NCBI GenBank assembly: GCA_023231075.1
Contig: JALNWC010000131.1
Coordinates: forward strand, 1 to 7,028
From: Rhodoferax sp.
GTDB lineage: Bacteria > Pseudomonadota > Gammaproteobacteria > Burkholderiales > Burkholderiaceae_C
Direction: 5' to 3'
DNA length: 7,028 bases
Shown here: positions 1 through 5,612 of the stretch, in pieces
Numbering within the stretch: the stretch's first letter is position 1
Layout of the letters: the number at the start of each line of letters is the position of its first letter
Program-made: the position numbers and the translations under genes
The notes under the pieces: model-generated
Databases searched by the model: none
Seen by the model: the letters and a program-made list of their open reading frames with translations, nothing else
What the model was told of the DNA's origin: nothing

Positions 1-1502
1 CCCGGATTGTGGGTGCCGCCATAGGCCAGCGAAGTGATGTCGAAGTCGAATTTTTGCAGGCGCTGCTGGTACAGGGCAAAGTCCACCGGGCGAAAGTTCA
101 GGGTGATGCCCAGCTTCTCCAGGTTGCGCGCCCAGGGCGTGACCACCCGCGCACTGCCCTCGTTGCTGTCGAGGTATTCGATCTCGAACGCCTGGCCCTG
201 GGCGTTGCGCAATTTGCCGTCCTGCACCTGCCAGCCCGCCGCGTTCAGCAAGGCTTGCGCCTGGCGCAAATTGGCGCGCAAGCTAGAGGGCGGGTCGGTG
301 CGCGGCGGCTGCGTCATGGGGCCGAATACCGCTGCAGGCACGGCACTGCGCCACGGCGTCAGCAGGGCCAGCTCCTGCGGCGAAGGCGAACCCGTGGCCT
401 GGCAGTCGGTATTGCCAAACAAGCCGTTGACGCGCTGGTAGGCGTTGTAAAACAGTTGCCGGTTCATCCACTCGTAGTCCAGCGCCAGGCCCAATGCCTG
501 GCGCACGCGCACATCCTTGAACAATTCGCGTCGCGTATTGAGCACATAGCTCTGAAAACCGGTGGGCAGGCGGTGCGGGTATTCACGCTTGACCAGTTCA
601 CCCGAATCAAAGCGCTTGCCATTGACCCGGCGCGCCCAGTCGCCCGCTGAAAAGAAACGCATCAAGTCAAATTCGCCTGCTTTGAGGGCCTCCAGGCGCG
701 CGGTGCCGTCCTTGTAAATCTTGACCGTGATGCGGTCAAAATTGGCGGTGCCACGGCGCACATTCAGGTCTTTGGCCCAGTAATTGGCGTCGCGCACATA
801 GGTGATGTCCTTGCCAAAGCGCACCGGACCGATTTTGTAGGGGCCGCTGCCAATCGGCACATCGGTGACGATCTGGTCAAACGGTTTGCGCTTGCCCCGC
901 TCGGCACCCCAGGCGCGACTGAACACCGGCAAAGCGCCGACCGTCAACGGCAGTTCGCGGTTGGGCTTCTTGAAACGGTAGCGCAGCGTGCGCGCGTCCA
1001 GCACCTCCAGCCCTGCCACATCAAAAAGCACGGTCTTGTAGGCCGGTGAGGTGAAGGGCCCCATCAGGGCATCAAAGCTGTATTTCACGTCCTCTGCCAG
1101 CACCGGGTCACCGTTGTGAAAACGGGCTTCGGGACGCAAGCTGAAGGTGGCGCTCAAGCCGTCCGCAGCCACCACCACATCCTGGGCCAGCAATCCGTAG
1201 CCGGAGCCCGTTTCATCCAGTGAACCGCTCAGCAAGCTGTCAAACATCAGGTCAGACAAATAGGCCGGGGCCGAGCCCTTGATCGTGAACGGGTTGTATT
1301 TGTCAAAAGTCGAGACCCGCAGATTACTCACCAGACGCAACTCGCCGCCCTTGGGTGCGGCTGGGTTGACATAGTCGAAGTGAGGAAAATTGGCCGGGTA
1401 TTTGAGGTCGCCCCAGAGCGCGTAGCCATGCGCCGCCCATAAAGGAGACACCCAACTCAGGCAAATCAAAAAAAACAGGCGACGCATGCGACAATTCTGC
1501 AT
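1..1502 (-). CDS. YejA-like periplasmic peptide-binding protein of an ABC importer (3' end outside window)
   Basis: Solute-binding protein of the family 5 (oligopeptide/dipeptide/microcin C) group, which captures peptides in the periplasm and hands them to an inner-membrane ABC permease. I translated 500 codons with no stop; YejA-type proteins run to about 600 residues, so roughly the last 100 lie beyond position 1. Residues 1-24 look like a Sec signal peptide: basic RMRR at 5-8, a hydrophobic core, then PLWAAHG, with cleavage likely after A23 or A24. There is no lipobox. The mature start (HGYALWGDLKYPANF, 25-39) and YVNPAAPKGG (44-53) closely match the YejA subfamily. FHNGDPVLAEDVKYSFDAL and the later NTRRELFKDVRVRQAL are typical family 5 motifs. 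The start at 1502 is preferred because AAGAGGTG lies 9 nt upstream. In-frame ATGs at 1535 and 1487 lack a clear Shine-Dalgarno. Permease and ATPase genes would be expected beyond the left edge. Family is confident; the substrate is not known. Confidence 0.9.
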   Translation of the reverse strand, partial: MQNCRMRRLFFLICLSWVSPLWAAHGYALWGDLKYPANFPHFDYVNPAAPKGGELRLVSNLRVSTFDKYNPFTIKGSAPAYLSDLMFDSLLSGSLDETGSGYGLLAQDVVVAADGLSATFSLRPEARFHNGDPVLAEDVKYSFDALMGPFTSPAYKTVLFDVAGLEVLDARTLRYRFKKPNRELPLTVGALPVFSRAWGAERGKRKPFDQIVTDVPIGSGPYKIGPVRFGKDITYVRDANYWAKDLNVRRGTANFDRITVKIYKDGTARLEALKAGEFDLMRFFSAGDWARRVNGKRFDSGELVKREYPHRLPTGFQSYVLNTRRELFKDVRVRQALGLALDYEWMNRQLFYNAYQRVNGLFGNTDCQATGSPSPQELALLTPWRSAVPAAVFGPMTQPPRTDPPSSLRANLRQAQALLNAAGWQVQDGKLRNAQGQAFEIEYLDSNEGSARVVTPWARNLEKLGITLNFRPVDFALYQQRLQKFDFDITSLAYGGTHNP

Positions 1503-1617
1503 CAATTGTTTCACCTCTTGCTGGGTGACGGGCATCAAAATTCAGAATTGGATTTCGGACATCCGGCCTTGGAGGCAAGAGATATTTTTTCGAACAAATT
1601 AAAAGGCAGAGGCTATT
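1503..1617. other. Divergent intergenic region between the YejA-like gene and fabI
   Basis: This 115-bp gap must hold the promoters of both divergent genes. It is AT-rich near fabI (about 1581-1604). It contains a short inverted repeat AATTC-A-GAATT at 1539-1549. I could not find a convincing sigma-70 -35/-10 pair in either direction: candidates such as CGGACA (1556-1561) with GATATT (1581-1586) have 19-bp spacing and weak matches. No FadR-type or other operator is recognisable by eye. Confidence 0.4.
1512..1519 (-). promoter_or_regulatory. Ribosome binding site that decides the start of the YejA-like gene
   Basis: Read on the minus strand this is AAGAGGTG, ending 9 nt before the ATG at 1500-1502. 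It is the only good Shine-Dalgarno near the three in-frame ATG candidates (1535, 1502, 1487), so it favours 1502. The start codon sits in the loop of a possible weak hairpin formed by ACAATT and AATTGT (1491-1496 and 1504-1509). Confidence 0.6.
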
Positions 1618-2403
1618 ATGGGTTTCCTGACAGGTAAAAAATTTCTGATCACCGGCGTTTTGTCCAACCGCTCCATTGCCTACGGCATTGCCAAGGCATG
1701 CCACGAACAAGGGGCCGAGCTGGCCTTCAGCTATGTCGGTGAACGCTTCAAGGAACGCATCACTGAATTTGCCGCAGACTTCAACTCCTCGTTGGTATTT
1801 GAATGTGATGTGGCGGATGACGCGCAAATCGACAATTTGTTCAAAGACTTGTCCCGGCATTGGCCCACCTTCGACGGCTTTGTGCACAGCATTGGTTTTG
1901 CCCCGCGCGAAGCCATCGCCGGCAACTTTCTGGACGGCCTGACGCGCGAAAACTTTCGCATTGCGCACGACATCAGCGCCTACAGCTTTCCGGCCATGGC
2001 CAAGGCCGCCCTGCCTTATCTGAGCAGCACCGCTTCGCTGCTGACACTGACCTACCTGGGCGGCGTGCGCGTGGTACCGAGCTACAACACCATGGGCCTG
2101 GCCAAGGCCTCGCTGGAATCGTCGGTCCGCTACCTCGCGGATGCGGTCGGTGCCAAAGGCATTCGTGTGAATGGACTGAGCGCAGGAGCGGTCAAAACAC
2201 TGGCGGCCAGCGGCATCAAGGATTTTGGCAAGCTGTTGGGCATCTCGGCTGCGGCCTCGCCGCTCAAGCGCAACGTGACCATTGAAGAAGTCGGTAACGT
2301 GGCAGCATTCCTGCTCAGTGACCTGGCGTCCGGTATGACCGGCCAGATTTCCTATGTGGATTGCGGCGTCAGCCAGACGGCCGTGGCCGTGGTGGAGAGC
2401 TGA
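1618..2403 (+). CDS. fabI: Enoyl-[acyl-carrier-protein] reductase (NADH), FabI
   Basis: Cytoplasmic FabI performs the last step of each type II fatty-acid elongation cycle, reducing trans-2-enoyl-ACP to acyl-ACP with NADH. The protein has 261 residues, the usual length, and is an atypical short-chain dehydrogenase/reductase. The divergent nucleotide-binding motif runs from G13 to A25 (GVLSNRSIAYGIA). CDVADD at 63-68 and SIGFAP at 91-96 line the cofactor pocket. The active-site Y146, Y156 and K163 fall at exactly the E. coli numbering, within TYLGGVRVVPSYNTMGLAK. Residues altered in E. coli triclosan-resistant mutants (G93, M159, F203) are all wild type here, so an ordinary drug-sensitive enzyme is expected by analogy. 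AGAGG sits 5 nt before the ATG. The C-terminus reads VDCGVS where VDGG or VDAG is more usual. The gene looks monocistronic: it diverges from the transporter gene and is followed by a terminator 34 nt after the stop. Confidence 0.98.
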   Translation: MGFLTGKKFLITGVLSNRSIAYGIAKACHEQGAELAFSYVGERFKERITEFAADFNSSLVFECDVADDAQIDNLFKDLSRHWPTFDGFVHSIGFAPREAIAGNFLDGLTRENFRIAHDISAYSFPAMAKAALPYLSSTASLLTLTYLGGVRVVPSYNTMGLAKASLESSVRYLADAVGAKGIRVNGLSAGAVKTLAASGIKDFGKLLGISAAASPLKRNVTIEEVGNVAAFLLSDLASGMTGQISYVDCGVSQTAVAVVES

Positions 2404-2412
2404 TTCGACCGG

Positions 2413-2426
2413 GCTGCCGCGGCAGC
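2413..2426. repeat. 14-bp perfect palindrome after fabI
   Basis: GCTGCCGCGGCAGC is its own reverse complement and could fold as a 5-bp stem with a CGCG loop. It lies 9 nt after the fabI stop codon and 10 nt before the terminator stem, giving two tandem hairpins in the fabI 3' untranslated region. It has no T tract of its own, so it is not a terminator by itself. Confidence 0.5.
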
Positions 2427-2436
2427 TTCAAGGCAC

Positions 2437-2468
2437 AAAAAAGCAGGCCGACGAGCCTGCTTTTTTTT
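2437..2468. terminator. Bidirectional intrinsic terminator shared by fabI and the tRNA cluster
   Basis: The arms AAAAAAGCAGGC (2437-2448) and GCCTGCTTTTTT (2455-2466) pair perfectly around a 6-nt loop. Eight T residues (2461-2468) follow the GC-rich part on the plus strand, ending fabI. On the minus strand the same hairpin is followed by six T residues, ending the tRNA transcript. The plus-strand T tract runs directly into the complement of the tRNA-Arg CCA end at 2468-2470. Confidence 0.92.
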
Positions 2469-2544
2469 GGCCAGCCAGGAGGGACTCGAACCCCCTACCC
2501 CGAACTTAGAAGGTTCGTGCTCTATCCGGATGAGCTACTGGCTG
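2468..2544 (-). tRNA. tRNA-Arg (anticodon TCT), CCA encoded
   Basis: Decodes AGA and probably AGG. Acceptor arms CAGCCAG (1-7) and CTGGCTG (66-72) pair fully, with discriminator G73 and encoded CCA, 77 nt in all. The D-stem is GCTC/GAGC. The anticodon arm is CGAAC-CTTCTAA-GTTCG, and the T-arm is GGGGG-TTCGAGT-CCCTC with one G-T pair. Two details are unusual: the first pair is C1-G72, and positions 15 and 48 read T and A, the reverse of the usual purine-pyrimidine Levitt pair. It is the last gene of the cluster; the terminator stem starts one base after its CCA. Confidence 0.95.
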
Positions 2545-2566
2545 CTGGTCACTGGTAATGCAAAAT

Positions 2567-2652
2567 TGGTGCCCGAGGCCGGACTCGAACCGGCAACCCC
2601 TGACGGGGGACAGATTTTAAGTCTGCTGTGTAAACCATTCCACCACTCGGGC
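2567..2652 (-). tRNA. tRNA-Leu (anticodon TAA), CCA encoded
   Basis: Decodes UUA, and UUG by wobble. Acceptor arms GCCCGAG/CTCGGGC, discriminator A73 and encoded CCA, 86 nt. The anticodon loop is CTTAAAA between GCAGA and TCTGT. The long variable arm characteristic of class II tRNAs is present as CCCC...GGGG. The T-arm is GCCGG-TTCGAGT-CCGGC. It corresponds to leuZ of the E. coli glyW-cysT-leuZ cluster. The 22-nt spacer to tRNA-Arg shows no hairpin, so the two are probably one transcript. Confidence 0.96.
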
Positions 2653-2670
2653 ACAGCGCTATTGTCAAAC

Positions 2671-2702
2671 AAAAAAGCCTCGTCAATAAACATACGAGGC
2701 TT
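2671..2702 (-). terminator. Terminator-like hairpin between tRNA-Cys and tRNA-Leu
   Basis: On the minus strand AAGCCTCGT pairs with ACGAGGCTT (plus-strand 2694-2702 and 2675-2683) across a 10-nt loop, followed by a run of six T residues (complement of 2671-2676). This has the form of an intrinsic terminator placed after tRNA-Cys. Only 18 nt then remain before tRNA-Leu, too few for an independent promoter unless that promoter overlaps the hairpin. It may therefore be a leaky terminator or a processing signal. Confidence 0.7.
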
Positions 2703-2720
2703 GATTGAAAACAAAGTGAC

Positions 2721-2794
2721 TGGAGGCGCGAGGCGGAGTCGAACCGCCCTGACCGGATTTGCAATCCGGGGCATAACCGATTTGCTATCGCGCC
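2721..2794 (-). tRNA. tRNA-Cys (anticodon GCA), CCA encoded
   Basis: Decodes UGC and UGU. Acceptor GGCGCGA/TCGCGCC, discriminator T73 (a known identity element for cysteinyl-tRNA synthetase) and CCA, 74 nt. The anticodon arm is CCGGA-TTGCAAA-TCCGG and the T-arm GGCGG-TTCGACT-CCGCC. The D-stem has the A13-A22 mismatch known from E. coli tRNA-Cys. By my alignment positions 15 and 48 are T and G, where E. coli has G and G. It matches cysT of the glyW-cysT-leuZ cluster. Confidence 0.96.
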
Positions 2795-2804
2795 AAAACT
2801 CTAT

Positions 2805-2831
2805 AAAAATGGGAAGCAAAGCTTCCCATTT
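2805..2831 (-). terminator. Terminator-like hairpin between the second tRNA-Gly and tRNA-Cys
   Basis: On the minus strand AAATGGGAAGC and GCTTCCCATTT form a perfect 11-bp stem with a 3-nt loop, then a T-rich tail (five T residues counting the stem end). It starts 8 nt after the CCA of the upstream tRNA-Gly and ends about 10 nt before tRNA-Cys, leaving no room for a separate promoter. It resembles an intrinsic terminator inside a polycistronic tRNA transcript. Confidence 0.72.
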
Positions 2832-2839
2832 CAACAAAC

Positions 2840-2915
2840 TGGAGCGGGAAAAGAGGTTCGAACTCTCGACCTATACCTTGGCAAGGTATCGCTCTACCAA
2901 CTGAGCTATTCCCGC
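2840..2915 (-). tRNA. tRNA-Gly (anticodon GCC), second copy, CCA encoded
   Basis: Decodes GGC and GGU. Acceptor GCGGGAA/TTCCCGC, discriminator T73, CCA, 76 nt. The anticodon arm is ATACC-TTGCCAA-GGTAT and the T-arm GAGAG-TTCGAAC-CTCTT. It differs from the first copy by two compensated base pairs in the anticodon stem (27-43 and 28-42) and by bases 59-60 of the T-loop. It matches glyW of E. coli in type. Confidence 0.97.
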
Positions 2916-2950
2916 AAATGGTGCCAAATTCATCAACACCAGCTAAAAAC

Positions 2951-3026
2951 TGGAGCGGGAAAAGAGTCTCGAACTCTCGACCTCAACCTTGGCAAGGTTG
3001 CGCTCTACCAACTGAGCTATTCCCGC
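2951..3026 (-). tRNA. tRNA-Gly (anticodon GCC), first copy and first gene of the cluster, CCA encoded
   Basis: Same acceptor, D-arm and anticodon as the second copy, with anticodon stem CAACC/GGTTG and T-loop TTCGAGA, 76 nt. The mature 5' end at 3026 lies 14 nt after a TATAAT box, leaving a leader of about 7 nt. The 35-nt spacer to the next tRNA-Gly has only a weak stem (TGGTG/CACCA, 13-nt loop). Confidence 0.97.
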
Positions 3027-3040
3027 GTTGCAAGCCTTAA

Positions 3041-3046
3041 ATTATA
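3041..3046 (-). promoter_or_regulatory. -10 box (TATAAT) of the tRNA cluster promoter
   Basis: A perfect TATAAT on the minus strand ends 14 nt before the first tRNA, so transcription would start about 7 nt before the mature 5' end, as is usual for tRNA operons. No good -35 hexamer is seen at 16-18 bp spacing; the nearest TTG-type hexamer, TTGAGT, is 22 bp away. The box sits inside a short inverted repeat GCCTTA-AATTA-TAAGGC (3034-3050). Readthrough from lon could also supply transcripts, since I see no strong terminator between lon and this point. Confidence 0.6.
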
Positions 3047-3087
3047 AGGCAAATTTTCACGCTTCAGCACTCAAGACGCCAATTTTC

Positions 3088-5529
3088 TCAATGTTTTACA
3101 GCCTCCGCAGACGCCGGTGCAGTCATCGCGATTTCGGCCGTGTCCGTAACCGCTGTCACGTCTTCGGATAAGGCCGTTGGCATGCGTTCCAGCGCAATTT
3201 CAAGCACCTTGTCGATCCAGCGCACCGGCACGATTTCGAGTCCGTTTTTAACGTTTTCAGGGATTTCCTGCAAGTCTTTGGCATTGTCTTCCGGGATCAA
3301 AACCGTCTTGATGCCACCGCGCAGTGCGGCCAGCAATTTTTCCTTCAGTCCCCCGATGGCCGTCACCTCACCACGCAACGTGATTTCACCCGTCATGGCG
3401 ACACCACAACGCACCGGAATGCCGGTCATGGCCGAAACAAAAGCGGTGGTCATGGCCGCTCCGGCACTGGGGCCGTCCTTGGGCGTGGCACCATCGGGCA
3501 CGTGAATGTGAATATCTTTCTTTTCGAAAAATTCATCCTTGATGCCCAGGCGGTGCGAACGGCTGCGCACCACGGTGCGCGCCGCCTCGACCGATTCTTT
3601 CATCACGTCACCCAGTGAACCCGTGCGGGTAATGACGCCTTTGCCCGGCACCATGGCCGCCTCGATGGTGAGCAAATCGCCTCCCGCCTCGGTCCAGGCC
3701 AGGCCCACCACCTGGCCGACCTGGTTCATTTTTTCGGCGCGCCCGTAATCGAATTTACGCACGCCCAAAAACTCGCTCAAATTGGCAGCGGCAACCACCA
3801 CCGGTGCTGTCATTTGCTTGAGTTGCAACCCCTTGACGACCTTGCGGCAGATTTTGGAGATATCCCGCTCCAGCGAGCGCACGCCCGCTTCACGGGTGTA
3901 GTAGCGCACGATGTCGCGCACGGCATCTTCGGTCACCTGCAACTCGGTCTCCTTGACACCGTTGTTGCCCAACTGTTTGGGCAGCAGGTAGCGCAAGGCA
4001 ATATTGGTTTTTTCGTCTTCGGTATAGCCCGACAAACGGATCACTTCCATCCGGTCCAGCAGCGCAGGCGGAATGTTCATGGAGTTGGAGGTGGCCACAA
4101 ACATGACGTCGCTCAGATCAAAGTCGACCTCGACGTAGTGGTCAGCAAATTTGTGGTTTTGCTCGGGGTCGAGCACTTCCAGTAACGCACTCGAAGGATC
4201 ACCCCGGAAGTCGGTCCCCAGCTTGTCGATTTCATCGAGCAAGAACAAGGGATTGCGGGTACCGACCTTGCTCAGGCTTTGCAACACCTTGCCCGGCATG
4301 GCACCAATGTAGGTGCGGCGGTGACCACGAATCTCGGCCTCATCACGCATGCCGCCCAGTGCCATGCGCACGTATTTGCGCCCGGTGGCCTTGGCAATCG
4401 ATTGGCCCAGCGAGGTCTTGCCCACGCCAGGCGGCCCGACCAGGCACAGAATGGGTGCCTTGACCTTGTCGACGCGCTGCTGCACCGCAAGGTATTCCAG
4501 GATGCGATCCTTGACCTTGTCCAGCCCGTAGTGGTCTTCATTGAGCACCATTTCAGCATGGGTCAGGTCGTGCTTGATCTTGGTCTTGCCAGCCCAGGGC
4601 AGCCCGGTCAACACGTCAATGTAGTTGCGTATTACCGTGGCTTCGGCTGACATGGGTGACATCAGTTTGAGTTTTTTGAGCTCACCCTCGGCTTTTTTCA
4701 AGGCCTCCTTGGGCATCTTGGCGGACTTGATTTTTTTCTCGATCTCATCGATGTCCGCGCCATCTTCACCCTCACCCAGCTCTTTTTGAATGGCCTTGAC
4801 CTGTTCGTTCAAATAGAAATCGCGCTGGTTTTTTTCCATTTGCCGCTTGACACGGCCCCGGATCTTTTTGTCGACATTCAGGATGTCGACCTCACGGTCA
4901 ATTTGTGCAAACAGGTTTTCAAGGCGATCGCGCACACCGGCCTGATCGAGCACGGCTTGTTTGTTTTCAAGCTTCAGTGGCAAATGCGCGGCGATGGTGT
5001 CGGCCAGACGACCCGGATCATCAATGCTGGAGATCGATGTCAGAATTTCTGGCGGGATTTTCTTGTTGAGCTTGACGTACTGGTCAAACTGCTGCATCAC
5101 GGCGCGGCGCAAGGCTTCGATTTCGCTGACCTGGGCCTTGGTCCTGACTTCTGGCTCGGGGGGCAACTCCACCGGCGTCACGGTGGCAGTAAAGTGCATC
5201 TCACCATCTTCGATGTGATTCACCACGGCGCGCTGCTGGCCTTCCACGAGCACCTTGACCGTGCCATCGGGCAACTTGAGCATTTGCAAGATGGTGGAAA
5301 TGCAGCCCATGTCAAACATGTCGGAGACCAGCGGGTCGTCTTTGGCGGCCGCCTTTTGTGCCACCAGCATGATGCGGCGCTCTGCCCCCATGGCGGCTTC
5401 AAGCGCCTTGATGCTCTTGGGGCGCCCGACAAACAAGGGAATGACCATGTGCGGGAAAACGACCACATCACGCAAAGGCAACAAGGGCAGATCCACCGGA
5501 ACGGCAGGCAAGGAGGGATGGCCAGACAT
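3088..5529 (-). CDS. lon: ATP-dependent protease La (Lon)
   Basis: Lon is a homohexameric cytoplasmic AAA+ serine protease that unfolds and degrades damaged proteins and short-lived regulators. The 813-residue chain shows the complete LonA plan. The N-terminal substrate-binding domain covers about 14-205 (opening LPLLPLRDVVVFPHMVIPLF), followed by a charged helical linker to about 320. The ATPase module has Walker A GPPGVGKTS (365-373), Walker B LFLLDEID (428-435) and sensor-1 N482 in VATSNSMN. The protease domain follows, with PKDGPSAG holding catalytic S688 and GGLKEKLLAA holding K731; their 43-residue spacing equals that of E. coli S679/K722. AGAAGGA lies 5 nt before the ATG. After the conserved end near residue 783 there is a tail of about 30 residues rich in Ala, Thr, Asp and Glu, longer than in E. 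coli (784 residues). It lies 83 nt downstream of clpX, separated by a hairpin, so it may be partly co-transcribed or have its own promoter. Confidence 0.98.
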   Translation of the reverse strand: MSGHPSLPAVPVDLPLLPLRDVVVFPHMVIPLFVGRPKSIKALEAAMGAERRIMLVAQKAAAKDDPLVSDMFDMGCISTILQMLKLPDGTVKVLVEGQQRAVVNHIEDGEMHFTATVTPVELPPEPEVRTKAQVSEIEALRRAVMQQFDQYVKLNKKIPPEILTSISSIDDPGRLADTIAAHLPLKLENKQAVLDQAGVRDRLENLFAQIDREVDILNVDKKIRGRVKRQMEKNQRDFYLNEQVKAIQKELGEGEDGADIDEIEKKIKSAKMPKEALKKAEGELKKLKLMSPMSAEATVIRNYIDVLTGLPWAGKTKIKHDLTHAEMVLNEDHYGLDKVKDRILEYLAVQQRVDKVKAPILCLVGPPGVGKTSLGQSIAKATGRKYVRMALGGMRDEAEIRGHRRTYIGAMPGKVLQSLSKVGTRNPLFLLDEIDKLGTDFRGDPSSALLEVLDPEQNHKFADHYVEVDFDLSDVMFVATSNSMNIPPALLDRMEVIRLSGYTEDEKTNIALRYLLPKQLGNNGVKETELQVTEDAVRDIVRYYTREAGVRSLERDISKICRKVVKGLQLKQMTAPVVVAAANLSEFLGVRKFDYGRAEKMNQVGQVVGLAWTEAGGDLLTIEAAMVPGKGVITRTGSLGDVMKESVEAARTVVRSRSHRLGIKDEFFEKKDIHIHVPDGATPKDGPSAGAAMTTAFVSAMTGIPVRCGVAMTGEITLRGEVTAIGGLKEKLLAALRGGIKTVLIPEDNAKDLQEIPENVKNGLEIVPVRWIDKVLEIALERMPTALSEDVTAVTDTAEIAMTAPASAEAVKH

Positions 5530-5556
5530 AAAAATCCTTCTGTTACCGATATGACA

Positions 5557-5593
5557 TTAAATTAAATGGCGTGCTGAATGCACAGCACGCCAT
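5557..5593 (-). terminator. Perfect 11-bp hairpin between clpX and lon, possible terminator or attenuator
   Basis: The plus-strand arms ATGGCGTGCTG (5566-5576) and CAGCACGCCAT (5583-5593) are exact reverse complements with a 6-nt loop. On the transcribed minus strand the stem is followed by TTTAATTTAAT, a T-rich but interrupted tail. It begins 20 nt after the clpX stop and ends 36 nt before the lon start. It could end most clpPX transcripts, protect their 3' end or attenuate lon. The broken T tract suggests incomplete termination. Confidence 0.6.
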
Positions 5594-5612
5594 CGTCCCA
5601 TGGTCAATTCGA

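Noticed and set aside
9..650. Plus-strand 213-codon reading frame opposite the YejA-like gene
   Set aside because: The minus-strand frame reads through as a clear family 5 solute-binding protein; the plus frame is a compositional shadow.
1324..1968. Minus-strand 214-codon frame spanning the start of fabI and the start of the YejA-like gene
   Set aside because: It crosses two well-supported genes in the wrong frame and shows no family resemblance.
2658..2686. Possible separate promoter for tRNA-Leu with -35 TTGACG inside the Cys-Leu hairpin
   Set aside because: The matching -10 (GACAAT) is only 14 bp away, and properly spaced hexamers would put the start inside the mature tRNA.
2467..2904. 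Plus-strand 145-codon frame over the tRNA genes
   Set aside because: It consists of the complement of four tRNAs; repeated motifs such as GLEPATP-like strings come from conserved T-arm sequence.
3051..3090. Imperfect direct repeat GAAAATTGGC / GAAAATTTGCC after lon
   Set aside because: Short, imperfect and AT-rich; no link to a mobile element or known site.
4786..5565. Long plus-strand reading frame (259 codons) opposite the 5' half of lon
   Set aside because: It lies entirely antisense to an intact, fully motif-bearing lon gene and has no recognisable domain; it follows from lon codon bias.
5577..5607. Possible lon promoter with -35 TTGACC (minus strand 5607-5602)
   Set aside because: No acceptable -10 at 16-18 bp spacing; the best nearby hexamers match TATAAT at only about three positions. 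No sigma-32 heat-shock promoter fits either.
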